Source of the DNA: Ramazzottius varieornatus
Lineage: Eukaryota; Tardigrada; Eutardigrada; Parachela; Ramazzottiidae
Length of the DNA: 64,000 nt
Reading direction: 5' to 3'
Assembly: GCA_001949185.1 (NCBI GenBank)
Contig: BDGG01000001.1
Location: forward strand, 8,946,745 to 9,010,744
The position numbers were made by a program, and so were the translations under genes. Positions 9,942-21,637 of the stretch are shown in pieces. Below the pieces are notes generated by a model. That model was given only the letters and a program-made list of their open reading frames with translations, was not told where the DNA came from and made no database searches. Position 1 is the first letter of the stretch. Each line of letters opens with the position of its first letter.

Positions 9942-12900
9942 TTACTGCGAGCCATCGTTGCCATAACGTTGTCCGCTACCGCCATTACCATTACCGCCAC
10001 CGTTGCCGCTGCTGCTCGCTGCTCCCGAGGTACCCGTGCTTGTAGTGTTCAAGCTGAGAGGACTCTTGGCCACACTGCCCGGCGTCAGGTGGGGATCTTC
10101 ATCGGCCGACAGCAGCTGCGAACCCTGCCACGGCTTGCCCGGCACAAACTCGGGCAGCGTGTCCCAAGCGAAGCGGCCAAAGGTGTTGGAGCCGCTGCCC
10201 CCGCCGTACGACGACGTATCCCCTTGACGGTTACCACCTGCAAAACCCAATCACCCATTCATCACATACCCCGTTTCATATTGCAATATCCGTTTCAATT
10301 CAGATACATCGGAGCTCGCCCAAAAAAAACTGCATGACACTGTTTCCTTGGGTGGCGCACTTTTCCACTGCCATTAGCTAGAAGCGTGCGTCACTTGAAA
10401 AAAAACCAACTCTATCATCCTGAAGTTCCTCTGACGAACTGCCCAGTTTAGTTTGATTCAGATAGTGAATTACGAAACATGATCCAGGTTTTTACCCCAA
10501 TGATGGCTTCCGTCGGTGTCATCGGAGCCGTAAGCCGACATGTTGTTCTGCGACATAGTGCGGGAGGTAGGACTCAAGACGTTATGGTCGGAAGGAGTGG
10601 TGGCGCTGGGTGACTTCATCATGGTGTGAGCAGTCCAGTCTTCGACGTTGGAGGTGGCGGAAAGGGCCATTTGACGGTAAGGACCCATGGCCGGTGCGGC
10701 ACTGTGACCCATGGCTGCCCATTGGTTAGTGGGGGCGTTCCACATGCCAGCCGCTACCGCCGGCATGCCGAAGGCCGCCGCTGCTGCCATACCACCACCC
10801 ATGAACTGCGAACCCACACCCGCGTTCATCCATGACGACGCGTCACCTACCACAGCCACAACAGTGTCACTGCCCAATACCAATATCCACAGTAAGCTCG
10901 ACAAGACAAACGTCGACAAGAATGCTCTTACAAGTGGCGCACGATTTCAGCCGATAACACTGCAACACTGCGCCACTTGGAAAAACACTCGTTGAGTTCA
11001 AAGTTGTCCCTTTCTAACTTGACCAACTGTTCGAGCGGAATATGCTCAACTCTGATTCTATTGTATCTTCGCGGTTGGAAGAAACACGGCTTGATATTGG
11101 GACGAAATATTTGGGGAAGAGGACCAACCTGCAGCTGCTCCATAGTGTGCGGCGTGTTCAGTCGGCATATTACGCTGCCAGGCCGCTGCCGCTGCCTGAG
11201 GTGAAGCTGCATTCTGGAAGTCAGAGAAAGCCCCGCTGGCCGGCATGGAGGAGGTCAGATCGACCAACGATGGTCCCGACTGAAAACGTGGATCACTAGA
11301 CGAACGCATAAACCTGCAAGACAAATATACCAGCCTGGAGTATTTTTTAATACAAACAGAAGAGAACATGACATGCTATGGCTTACTCATTCTGCACGGA
11401 TTCGATTTGCTTTTGCAGCGTACTAATGTCAGCCTTGATCTTGTTGACGGCCATGACAATCTGTTGCATATTTCGCTGCTGTAGCGCGGGGTTGGGCGAG
11501 TGCTGTTTGGACAGCATCTCGTGTTGAGCAGTGAGGTTTTGCATCTGACGGTGCGATTGCATCAACTGCAAGGCAATTCCCAAACATTGTTAGTTTTTCT
11601 GATATCTGCATTCAGTGAACTGTGAGGTCCCCAAAGAGAACGCACTGATTGGCAACGACCGGCATACTGAGGTTACTATTGAGTTGGACGCGCTGGTGTA
11701 TGTAGCTTTATGCCAGACATCAAAATTAGGCGACAAGAACCTACATACTGGCGTATTACGCTACATGACAAGGTTGACAGTATGCAGGTCTGTCGACCTG
11801 TTGATTCTGGCTGTGATTCGGGTTACGTTCTGTCTGTATATGGTGTACTTACTTTGTGGAGGAGGTATGTGGTTTGTGGAGCCAGAGGTTGTGTTAGTAG
11901 ACGGGAACTAATGATGCCCTGACGAGCAGCGACGCTCAGCTGGTGGGCCAGTGCTTCGATGTTGGGGACAGCGGGTGCGCGGTTAGCTTGGCCTTTGTTC
12001 ATCTCTTGATGGGACTGCTGCATCAGATGGGACTGTTGGGCTTGTCCTACAGCCTGGCTGCTGGCTGAGCCAGCACTAGCCAGTCCTGCTAGTCCGCTTT
12101 TGTAGCCGTCACCATAGGCGTTGGAGCTGCTGTTTGCCGAAGACTGCTGCATCGGCATCTGCTGAACCTGCTGCTGCGCTCGCCGCCGCTTCAGCTCGTT
12201 CAACGTCGCTTCGTAGTTCATCATACTGTTACGCATTGCCACATCGATTTCTTCCCGCTACAACAAAGCAAAGCTTCATGACAGTACTGTACAAAACGAA
12301 CAAGTCACAAACGCATCAACAATGAGCCATTTTTTCCAAGTGGCGCATGTATTTAGTGTTTTTCGCTGAAAACGTGCGCCAAGTGGGAAAATGGTTATTG
12401 GTCTAGATCCCATCCCGTTTTTCTCCTTTTCATGGAATGATTACTACCGAGTAACGAGATCGATAATACCGGTACTGATATTTCTTTTCTACCGACTTAA
12501 ATTTGGTCAAAAGGAAAGTCCAAACCTTGAAGCCCATTTCCAGGAGTCCCTGATACTGTTTAGTCTGGTAGATTTGTTCACGAGCATGTTTTGCCTACGA
12601 GAAGAAAGGGCCATCAGTTGGTCGAACCTGTAAAGTAGAGCTGGCTAAATGGTACCATGTTGTTGGGAGGGGAGAATCTTTGTTGGGCATGTTGGTCACG
12701 CAGCGTGCTGCTGGAAGTGGAGGGCCACTGCGGCTGCTGGCTGCGCTTGTCGTTGGCGCCCGAAGTCCACTCATTGTCGCCATTGACACTGCTCCATTCC
12801 GAGGCAGCTTGTGACTGCATGGAAGCGGAGTTACCATAGGCCGACTCCTGCCAGCCCCGTTGACGCTCTTCCGCCTTCTTCATCCCCCCACCACCACCGC

Positions 12901-14849
12901 TGTTGCTGCCTGGCGGGTTGTACATGCCGTTTCGTTGCTGGTCGCGCATCTGTGCCTGCCGATCAGCCCCTCTGTCCATGCCACCCCAGTGGCTTGTCCC
13001 ATCATCCGCCTACAATGTCAACCAGCATGTCTCATATTGTGTTCAAGATGAGGGCAGAGTAAAGACAGCACCTTTTCGCTTTTGGAGCCGCGAGAAGAGG
13101 GATCGCGCCACTCGGACCATTCCTGGTCCTGCACATCGCTGTTCCACTGGTTGGACGGACTGATGTTACCCCCCGAGCTATCACCGCTGCCCGAGCTGGT
13201 CCATGCAGGCCGACCACCTTGAGATCCTAGAACTGTCAAAACACACAAGACATCAGCTGGAGATAAAGACTTGAAAGGCAGTTACTGTATACCTGAAGCG
13301 TTCATGGCACCGTTGCTGAGTATTCCACCTCCATTTGCACCGGAGAGAGCACTGGCCGACTGCATCATGTTGGCGCTGTTGGAAGGAGCAGCGGCCAGCG
13401 GGCCACCGGCGGCGCCACCAGCCGAGGACCACAGGGAAGAGGGCTCCTCGTCGCCGCTGATCCAGCGCGGAGTATTGGGCGCTTGGTTCTGCCATGGTTG
13501 GGTCCGGTGGCCTGTCGACTTCTCCCATACTTCCGTCCCCGTGTTGGCCTTGGGCTTCCATACCGACGGATCATCGTGGATGGGAGGCGGCGACTCGGGA
13601 ACCATCCACGGCACCTCTTGCTTTACTTCCACCTGCAATCAATGATCCTGACCTTTCTATCCTATTACATTACACCTCGGCAAAGTAGCGCACCCTGGCA
13701 GTCTGCTTGGCAGCAAACGTCCGCCACCTGGGGAAAAACATCTCAACAAAATGGCTTCTCCCGAGCGGCGCATACTTCTAGCCAAAAAAGCCGAGTTTGT
13801 GCGCCGCTTGAGAAACAATCCTGTCCAGTGCGTACGCCTAAGATGCCATATTACTTTTGTTTACAAATGATCTTGGCTGTACCTGCCCCCAGCCTTCGCG
13901 GTAAATCATGTTGTCAAGAGGCGTCCGTTCAGCGGAGACGGGTGTGGAAGGGTTGACATTTTCCTTGTCTTGGGGCTGTGCCGAGGCGCCGTTGGCTGCT
14001 TGATACTGTTGTGCTGCTCCACCACCATTGCCATTGCTGCTGCCGTTGCCATTACCGTTGCCATTCCCATTAGGTAGGCTATTGTTCTTGCCGCTCATGG
14101 TGGGGAAACCGGAAGAGGAAGAGGGATTGGGAGTGTTCCATGGATTGGCATTTCGATTATTATTATTATTATCACCGGAGGGTTCGGCAGTCGTCTGCCA
14201 AACCATCGACGAGGCACTGGGACTGACCATCCATTCGGAACTACCTGCAACCATAAACAACACACATTGAACAACAACTAATAGGTTTCCCCAGTCCAGA
14301 ATAAGTCCAGATAACTGATTGTTCCAGCAGTTAAAGGTGAAGATTCGTTCAAAACAAATGATCGTTCCTGCAGCGAGGGTCCAGGACCCAGCCCTGAGCT
14401 ACAACCTGTGTCCGAACCCCCTACAACCCAGGGGTCCAGATTCCCTTTGCAGGCATTCTTGCTCTTTTCCGCATACACGATGAGAATCATAGCCGAAACA
14501 TGATAAAGAAGGACAGCCAGTACTATAAGACAGCAAGGTAGGATGGCTTACTATTGGAATTGCTGGAGGAGGGTTGTTTGTTGAGGGCATCAGTGACGGG
14601 TGTAGAACTTGAGCTGACGGAGGGTCCAGCTGATCCTCCATTGCTGCCAGCTGCAGCCTGCTGGCCGTTCTGCTGCTGAAAGGGACCGGAAGATCCCCAT
14701 CCACCACCCGTTGTCGACAGGTTGGAGGACGAGCTACCACTGCTGGCCATATTAGCGATGGACGGTGAGTTGCCCCATTCCGACGTGCTGGACGAAGGCT
14801 CGACACCCTGCTGCTGCGAGCCCGATGATGACAAGGGAACGGCAAACAT
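9942..14849 (-). CDS. TNRC6: GW182/TNRC6 family protein, no C-terminal RRM
   Basis: Scaffold of the miRNA silencing complex; it binds Argonaute through GW repeats and recruits deadenylases. Eleven exons on the complement: 14552-14849, 13883-14244, 13293-13632, 13072-13232, 12656-13009, 12526-12594, 11853-12257, 11387-11565, 11129-11313, 10496-10846, 9942-10237. The total is exactly 3000 nt, or 999 residues. Residues 1-500 are Ser/Gly/Asn-rich with about 20 isolated Trp next to Gly/Ser/Thr/Glu ('SEWGN', 'EGWGQ', 'QEWSEWRDP'). A UBA-like helix set spans about 510-550 ('QGLLEMGFKREEIDVAM'). A Gln-rich coiled coil lies near 664-722. Near residue 930 the silencing-domain motif 'LPEFVPGKPWQG' with 'DPHLTPGSV' matches vertebrate TNRC6. 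The protein ends about 60 residues later, with no RRM. Confidence 0.92.
10347..10397. repeat. Intronic palindrome, copy 6
   Basis: GGTGGCGCAC / GTGCGTCACTTG arms in the GW182 intron 10238-10495. Confidence 0.8.
10931..10980. repeat. Intronic palindrome, copy 7
   Basis: CAAGTGGCGCAC / TGCGCCACTTGG arms in the GW182 intron 10847-11128. The flanks contain CTCGACAAGACAAACGTC, a motif also seen beside other copies. Confidence 0.85.
12336..12386. repeat. Intronic palindrome, copy 8
   Basis: CCAAGTGGCGCATG / CGTGCGCCAAGTGG in the GW182 intron 12258-12525. The outer part of the right arm is altered, so pairing covers mainly the GGCGCA core. Confidence 0.75.
13681..13811. repeat. Intronic palindromes, copies 9 and 10 (pair)
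   Basis: Two diverged units at about 13681-13732 and 13760-13811 in the GW182 intron 13633-13882. Arms include AAAGTAGCGCAC / GTCCGCCACCTGG and GAGCGGCGCA / TGCGCCGCTTG. In the second unit both arms differ from the consensus at the same place, so pairing is kept. Confidence 0.75.
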
Positions 14850-15292
14850 TTCCCTATCCCTCCACTACAAGCAATCCTCAGAGCATGGCGTCCAACAAAC
14901 CGTAAGCAACCACAGAATAAGTAGGGAATACTTTAAGAATCTTCTTCCAAGATCACATAGGATAAATGGCTCCTTTAACCACGAAAATAATAGTATTAAG
15001 TTTTGCACGAGCCTGAAAGAGAAACAAGGCACACTGCGCAAAAGGACACGAAGAGCGTGCCGTTCACAAGGGGGCGGAGTCTAATTTCCTCTGGACCATC
15101 TTTCCGGTTGGCCCACCCACACCCGATGAGAGAAGAAATGGGTTTTACTTGACGTCATCGGAAAGCCAACGGAAAAATTATCACACTTTTGCTGTTTGCG
15201 TATTGTTGACTTCTGGTTTCGCATTGTTTATCCATTGTTGGACTCTACTTTCCATTGTGCGCTCTCTAGGAGATGTATTTCCGACGATCAGG
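14850..15292. promoter_or_regulatory. Shared 5' interval of GW182 (-) and nicastrin (+)
   Basis: 443 bp between the two start codons, inferred to hold both promoters. No core promoter element is clear to me. Confidence 0.4.
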
Positions 15293-18200
15293 ATGATGGC
15301 GCAATGGTTCGCGTTGATCCAGTATGTTTGCCTTCTTTCTCTTACCAACTGGATCTCCTGGAGCGAAGGTATAGTGCACGGCGACTACAGCATGCGTTTT
15401 AGTTACTATCGACGCATGGTATCAAATTTCACTGGTCGTTTACCAGTCTTTTCGGTGATGTCATGCGCGAAACTACTGGATGTGGAACTCCGTTGTTTTT
15501 GTTTTTCAGTTACTGCTGGTCGGATACGCGAGAAGATCTATCATGACTTTACTGGACCAGCTTACTGCATCAAGAGGTTGAACGGCAGCCATGAGACGGG
15601 CTGCAGCTGTAAGTGAAAAGCTCCTTCTCGAGTATTAAACCGAATACAGTCTGTACTTCCGGCTCTTGCATTCACCAGCTTGTATATATGATACGTGTTT
15701 ATTGGATGCTCTGTTTCTTAGCTGGAATGTCGGGGAACGTTGGCGTCTTGCATGCTGTGGAGGACTTTGTGGATGTCAACTTTGTGTGCAAGAGCGGTCC
15801 ACATGCACCCTACGTCGCCGTCATCGATGCTCTGGACCTTAGCCTCTATAATACGTAAGATGGGTCTTCCACTACTCTTCTCGATAAGGAATAGTTGATC
15901 AAGAAAAGGATGTCTGTTGGTACAGAGCGGTTCTCAGACAACTTGACGATTCGCAGCGAGTGGCCGGTGTCATACTGATCAAGCGGGAGAACGGCACGGT
16001 GCCGACAGCCTTCTCGCCGGAAGGGACCAGTCCCAACCGAGGTTACGGCCTCTACTCAGACCCTGCCATTTGGAACCCCGTCGGCAGCGCTCTTCTCCAC
16101 CAGAAATGGGCATTTCCCATTTTTCTGCTGCACAAGAAGGAGGAGATTTCCTACCTCTTCGACAACGTTCGTACTTTAAAATTAGGCTTAACAGCATATA
16201 ATTGACAAACTCTAAATAGGATTTTCTCCTCGTTTCAGTGTCTTCATCGGTTCAACAATCGGACGGCATCGGGAGGAGGCGCCCCGTGGCCATTGTGCTC
16301 GGCACAGCTAAAGAACTTTATGTTCGCCGCCAAAGACAGCAAGAGCTGCATTCGTCGCTCCGAAATGATGACCAATTTGAACCCGCGTAAGTTAACTTTA
16401 ACCTTCCATACTGCGCAGGCCAATCTCACAGCTATGGAGTAATGGGTTGTGTTTTCGCTGAGCAGAAGGCAGATGCGATCCGTTATCGGATTTCAACGTG
16501 TGGTCCATCCTCAATTCCCTGTCCAAGAATTTGACGTCCTCAGCGCCTGCAAACTCTACGATCGTCATAGCTGCGCGTGTATGAAAGGAGTTGATTGTTC
16601 TTGTTCGTCATTGCGCAATTATATGATCGTCTTGATGGTGGGCTTTTGCAGCTGGACAGTAACGCCATATTTTATCAACTGGCCAACGGCGCCGAGTCGA
16701 CCGTCAGCGGCCTGGTCACTTTGCTGCTGCTGGCCGAAGCATTGGCGCAAGTTAGGGAGGAACTGGCCAACAAACAGATCCTCTTTCTCTTGCTGAACGG
16801 GGTAAAATTAAGCTGTTGCCATTGACTATTGACGAAGCAGAGTCAGTAGTCGATGTAAAGTGGGTATACATGCTGGAGGTGTTGTTCTGTGCAGGAGTCT
16901 TACGACTACATTGGCTCCAGCCGCCTCGTTTACGACATGACCACTTCCTCCTTTCCCCGTCCCATCCTCCACACCGTCCTGGCTCAGAATGCGCTGATTA
17001 ACCTGGACAGTATCGACATGTTCATCGAGCTCAGCCAAGTGGCACTATTGCGCGACAATGCTTTCTACCTTCATCACCACAAGACGGCAGCCCGCAACGA
17101 CAGCGACCCCTCCAGGCAACGGGTAGGTTAAACCTGGAAAGTTGGTATCGTTATTGGCCACCTTCGCTTGGCCTCTAACAGCTTTTTGTAGGAAGGAGCT
17201 TTTGCAGCCATCGCCGCAGAGGAAGGTCGGCGTTACCAGATGGACGTGACGACCAGCACTGCTTCGCAACAGTTGCCGCCCTCATCCCTACAGTCCTTCC
17301 TGAAAGCAAAGCCAAATATGGCCGGTGTCGTTGTGGCCGACCACTCCACCACCTACCACAACCAGTAAGTAGAACTGGGACGGCGACAGCAACTTGAAGA
17401 TGACTCTTTTCCCAGGTGGCGCACACCTACGCCCACTAACCATGGGACGGTGCGCCACTTCACCTTCACTGGTCATTGATTGGTCGACTTTCGCACTGTA
17501 CTTGCTGACCCTGTAATGAGTTTCTCCTTTGACTTCTCTTTTAGGTATTACAATAGCTTGTTCGATACACTGGAAAGTCACAATTCCTCCTTTGGCGCAG
17601 ACAGTGCCTCGCAGTACTCCAGCGCCTTCTCGCGCAACGTGCAGAAAGTAGCCACGGTTATCGTTCGAAGTCTGTATAGACTGGTGACAGGGAAGTCGAG
17701 CGATATCGAAGCTAGTCTCCAAAGCGTAAGTCGTCGCTCTTGATTTCGAGTCCATAAAGGTACGAAGATGGGCTGTTGCAGAGTAACGACTTGATGTACT
17801 GCTACGCCCACAAGTCCAACTGCTCTTTGTTCCAAACTTACTTCACGGACCTCAAAGCCCAGGAGCATTTCCTCTCTGACGGCCCGATGAACACCTACAT
17901 TAGCGTCAACCGAGGCAGTGTGCCGCAGGAAGCGGCTTATCTGTCCTGGAAGACGCTGGCCAAGTTGACGGGAAATGTGGTCGGTCAGATGAGCGAGGAT
18001 GAGTGCGCCAAGAAGAACCTGGAGCAGGACGAGGTACTGTCTTGAAGCACATTTCTGCACTTGTGCCGCGCTGTAGCCGCTGTCTCTTTTCCTAGCTGGT
18101 CAACTATATCTTTGTCAATGGCAATGCCACGGAAAATGGAACTCAATTGGGAGACTGTATTGAGAGCAACACGGGCATCTCGCAGGCCAAGTCGCCGGCT

Positions 18201-18484
18201 TTCCTTCTCAATGGTAGGCTGACGATCCTTGGTACTCTTCCTTCTTGCCTGCCCTGCCTCATCACCCAAACATCATTGTAGATTATTCGGGAAAATACTC
18301 GACATGGACGGAAAGTCAGTGGTCATCAGCCACTTTCCGCATCTTTCTCCAGCCCGATCCGCAGGAAGACGTCAAGATTCTGGTCTTTGGCATCATCAAC
18401 ACTGTGGTCCTCACTCTGCTGATGTATGGTCTCAGTCATCGGGCCACTGATATCTTTCTGATTCCTAATAACCCTGTCAGCTAG
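15293..18484 (+). CDS. NCSTN: Nicastrin, gamma-secretase subunit
   Basis: Type I membrane glycoprotein that receives substrates in the gamma-secretase complex (presenilin, APH-1, PEN-2), which cleaves Notch and other receptors. Thirteen exons: 15293-15368, 15510-15608, 15722-15854, 15926-16166, 16239-16386, 16466-16578, 16652-16801, 16895-17122, 17192-17364, 17545-17725, 17782-18033, 18096-18213, 18282-18484. They total 704 residues against 709 in human. Residues 1-25 form a signal peptide ('[15 protein letters not shown]'). The hallmark DYIGS lies at 324-328, preceded by the conserved Glu 321. '[12 protein letters not shown]', '[13 protein letters not shown]' and 'YSTWTESQW' match the family. 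One membrane segment lies near the C-terminus ('[17 protein letters not shown]'). It contains several N-glycosylation sequons. Confidence 0.96.
17412..17460. repeat. Intronic palindrome, copy 11
   Basis: CCAGGTGGCGCAC / GGTGCGCCACTT arms in the nicastrin intron 17365-17544. Confidence 0.85.
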
Positions 18485-18893
18485 ACATATTGTGCCAAAG
18501 TTGCCAAAGTTGCTCCTCTATCATTTCATTTCCCACTAGCCAGCACATGTCGTTCCGCGCTGGCCCCGGATCTCCTTTTTTGGTCTGTACTTTTCTAACT
18601 GGAAGTTGTTTTTAGCAAATCACGGCCATTCAATGGAATAATGCGCGCCACTTTGAGCTTTCTTCTATGGTTTTTTTATCAGTGTCTGTTTCGAAGACTT
18701 TCAGTATACAACAAAAATTATACTGTACCAAAATAGAAAACTTCTTGCCATGGAATGTGACAAATGCAACAAGAGATTATCGCCGAGTATTGGTTTTTGT
18801 TTTCTGTAATGAAACGAAGCTTCGCTACGCTCGAAAAAAGATTTTCATCGGGAGGAAAACCGGAAGAGTATTAAGTTATCACAGATAAAGACG
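18485..18893. other. Convergent 3' region between nicastrin and PKNOX
   Basis: 409 bp between facing stop codons, presumed 3' UTRs. A lone half-arm ATGCGCGCCACTT occurs near 18640, without a partner. Confidence 0.45.
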
Positions 18894-21637
18894 TCATTGA
18901 CCGTTTGATGTGGAATGATGGGCGGAAATGAGGGAAGATGGAGCAGCGTCCGTATCGACGCTGTCCTGAGCATTATCTTTGTTATGGCCGGCTTTGTCAT
19001 GGAAGACTTCACTGGCTTCACTTTCAGACTCTGAGCTTCCTCTTGTCCGTTTCTCACGTCGTGGTGCCGCGGCCGAGGGAGAGGTAGACCTAACAGAGCG
19101 GGAAGAACGTTGAGCAGTAGGCTGTAGGACGGCCGACTCGGACCAAAAGGGATCAACAGGTCGCGATGGCATGCCTTTCTTGGGGCGCGAACTGACGGCC
19201 TGTCCGCCATGGCTGCTCTCCAACATGGGCTGCAGTATTCTTCGGCGAGCGTTGATGAACCTATCGAAGAAAAATCCGACGGTGATGAAAAGGAAATGCA
19301 ATATGTGAAGTGAGCAAGGCTCTTTTCTCACGTGGCGCACATTTCCAGGCAACGACACTACCAGCGTGCGCCACTTGGACAAACTAATGATGCCCAGTTC
19401 TTTTCCCAAGTGGCGCCCGCTTTCGGTGCTATTGGCTGACAGGGTGCGCCACTTGGATCAACGGCTGATTGCCCGCTCTCATTTATCGATGGACGGAAAG
19501 ATTCTCATCATTCACATGACGAAATTGTGAAGGTTAAACAGACCGCTTATACACAGTAGCTGAAAAGTACATTCAAACAGTTTGCAAAGTGGAAGGTTGG
19601 ACAGTCAAGCAGAGCATTTGTGCAGAAGAGCCACGTACCAATTATTGACCTGCAACAAGGACAGACGCGTCTGAGCGGCAAGTTGACGTTTTTCATCCTC
19701 GCTCGGGTAAGGATGCTACGGTACAAAAACAGCCCCGCTGATCATTAGCGCTAGTTATCCTCGTCATTCACCATAAGACCAGCTAAACGGGGCGCGCCTG
19801 CACTCTTACCACAATGTGCGAGAAGAGCCAAGCGCGTAAGACGCCGATGGCTTCACGGGGAAGAATGCCACGACGACTCATCTTCCCTCCAGCTACACTT
19901 TCCCCACCACTCTCAAAGTCCCCTTCACCTTCCTGCTTCTCGCCGTAGTCCCCGTAAGCAGAGGCCATGCTTTCCGGCGACCTGTCCGACCCTGAAAACG
20001 ACAAGTCCCAAAACTGAACGACTACTCAAGATTTACCAAACTGAAAGATCAACTCGGAGCTGTGCAAACAAAGTCGACAAGCAAGGTTCCTCAAGTAGCG
20101 CACGTCTCCAGCCTATGACGCTGATAACGTGCGCCACTTGGGAAAAGCAGTCTCATCGAGTTCCCAAGTGGCGCACGCTCTCAGTCTAATTGCCCGGAAG
20201 CGTGCGCCACTGAGGGGGCAGACGTTGAGTTTGTCTACCGAACTCCAAACTTTTCTTACTCGAGTCTTCGGTTGGTATGGGGTAGAAGGCTGTGGCAGTC
20301 GGTAACTGGTAATTGGACATGACGTTCAGCGAAGAAGTAATCATTCTTTGAGGAGATGTATCGTTGGGACTATGAAGGTGTGTAATGAGATGATCGGGTG
20401 TGGCCATGGTGGAGTGAGAGTCCATGGTAAAGACTTCATCGTCCAAGGGTTGACCATTGTCCGTCCGCAGCATTTGCTCGCTATGCAGGTTCCTGCGCAG
20501 ACAAGCAGTGTAGCGCTGGCAAAAGTCACGGCACAGCTCGTTAACTTTCTCAAGCTCGAACAAGTGCAAACGAAGAACCGTCACTCCTTGCATCATCTAT
20601 GGACAGAAGAAGGAAACAAAACATTATAAATTATTCTGTCAGGTAAAGAATGAAAGATGGCTCCAATTACAGCTCCATTTCAGCTGGTAAACTCGGACAG
20701 CGCATTTCGCATTGGCGTCACCATTTGTGCAAAAGCCTCGAGCGAAGCCATTGCGATAGCTCCAAGCTCAAAATGGACAGTAAATGCGAAGGCGGAAATA
20801 ATGTCAGATATGGCAAGAAGAATGAAATTACCAAGTCATTGAGTTGCGGATGTTGGGTAGGCAACGAGGAAAATGGCGGCGAGTAGGCAAGGCGACGAAT
20901 GCAGTCTTCCATCTCCTTGTGCAAAAGGTCGGCTGACGGAATGGTCAAGCTGCCAGTGGCTTCTTCCAGCTTCTCCATCAACAACCTCAGTAAAGGGAAG
21001 AGAGGATGACTGAAACAGCAGACATTGAATCAACATTGTCAGGTACAAGAAATCGAATGTTCTGGTCGGGTTGAATAACGGAGACCTACTGCATCAGGGC
21101 TTGGCATTGGTCTTTGAGGGTGCTGTCCAGGGCGGCAAGAGTGGGAGTAGCGCTGGACAGGAGAGACTTGGATGTGTCGAGGGAAGAAAGGGAAGGCATG
21201 TGCGCTGGTGGGTAAGGCGAGGAAAGAGGGCCTTGGCCACTTGCATAAGGTGCCAGCGAAGGCGCGCCATCATTCCCCTGACTGGCCACTGCCGACCATG
21301 ATAGCGAATAGCCGCCAAAGCTCCCTGCAAGACAACAACAGTCATGTCCCACTCTGCCATGGCAGAAAGGCATCAACCATATCAGGAGCAAGTCTTGTCG
21401 AAGGAGGAAGAATACGCCAAGCGGAGGGGAAGACCTACGAGGTACTTGGGTATCATGCAAGTGAGGAAAACGTTGGTGGGTGTTGGGCGGGAGAAAGGGG
21501 GAAGTGGCATGCAAGTGATGGAGAGGCTGGTTAGTGCCATAGTGGTGGCTGGCATGTCCCAGCGCTGGTATGGCCTGATGACTGCTATGAGGCGTAATTT
21601 GTGGATGTCCATGCCGTTGACGATCAAAGTGCGACAT
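18894..21637 (-). CDS. PKNOX: PKNOX/PREP-type TALE homeodomain transcription factor
   Basis: DNA-binding partner of PBC-class homeodomain proteins. Seven exons on the complement: 21439-21637, 21090-21324, 20832-21009, 20260-20596, 19810-19991, 19639-19715, 18894-19260, giving 524 residues. The N-terminal ~140 residues are His/Pro/Ser-rich. The bipartite MEIS/PKNOX domain is split over exons: '[18 protein letters not shown]' near 147, and '[19 protein letters not shown]' near 210. The homeodomain spans about 347-410, with 'RRGILPREA', the TALE '[16 protein letters not shown]' and recognition helix '[19 protein letters not shown]'. ILQPM and LPREA favour PKNOX over MEIS (which has V-QPMID). The tail is Ser/Arg-rich. 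The gene lies head to head with EPC. Two introns each carry a palindrome pair. Confidence 0.94.
19329..19456. repeat. Intronic palindromes, copies 12 and 13 (pair)
   Basis: Units at 19329-19378 and 19405-19456, ~26 bp apart, in the PKNOX intron that splits the homeodomain (19261-19638). Confidence 0.85.
20092..20213. repeat. Intronic palindromes, copies 14 and 15 (pair)
   Basis: Units at 20092-20141 and 20164-20213, ~22 bp apart, in the PKNOX intron 19992-20259. GTCGACAAGCAAGG precedes the first unit and TCATCGAGTTCCC joins the two. Confidence 0.88.

Noticed and set aside
9849-10337. 162-residue plus-strand ORF over the GW182 last exon
   Set aside because: Antisense shadow of Gly/Ser-rich GW182 codons.
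18638-18655. Possible intergenic copy of the palindrome (ATGCGCGCCACTT)
   Set aside because: Only one arm is present, with no partner within 80 bp. It may be a remnant or chance and does not count as a full copy.
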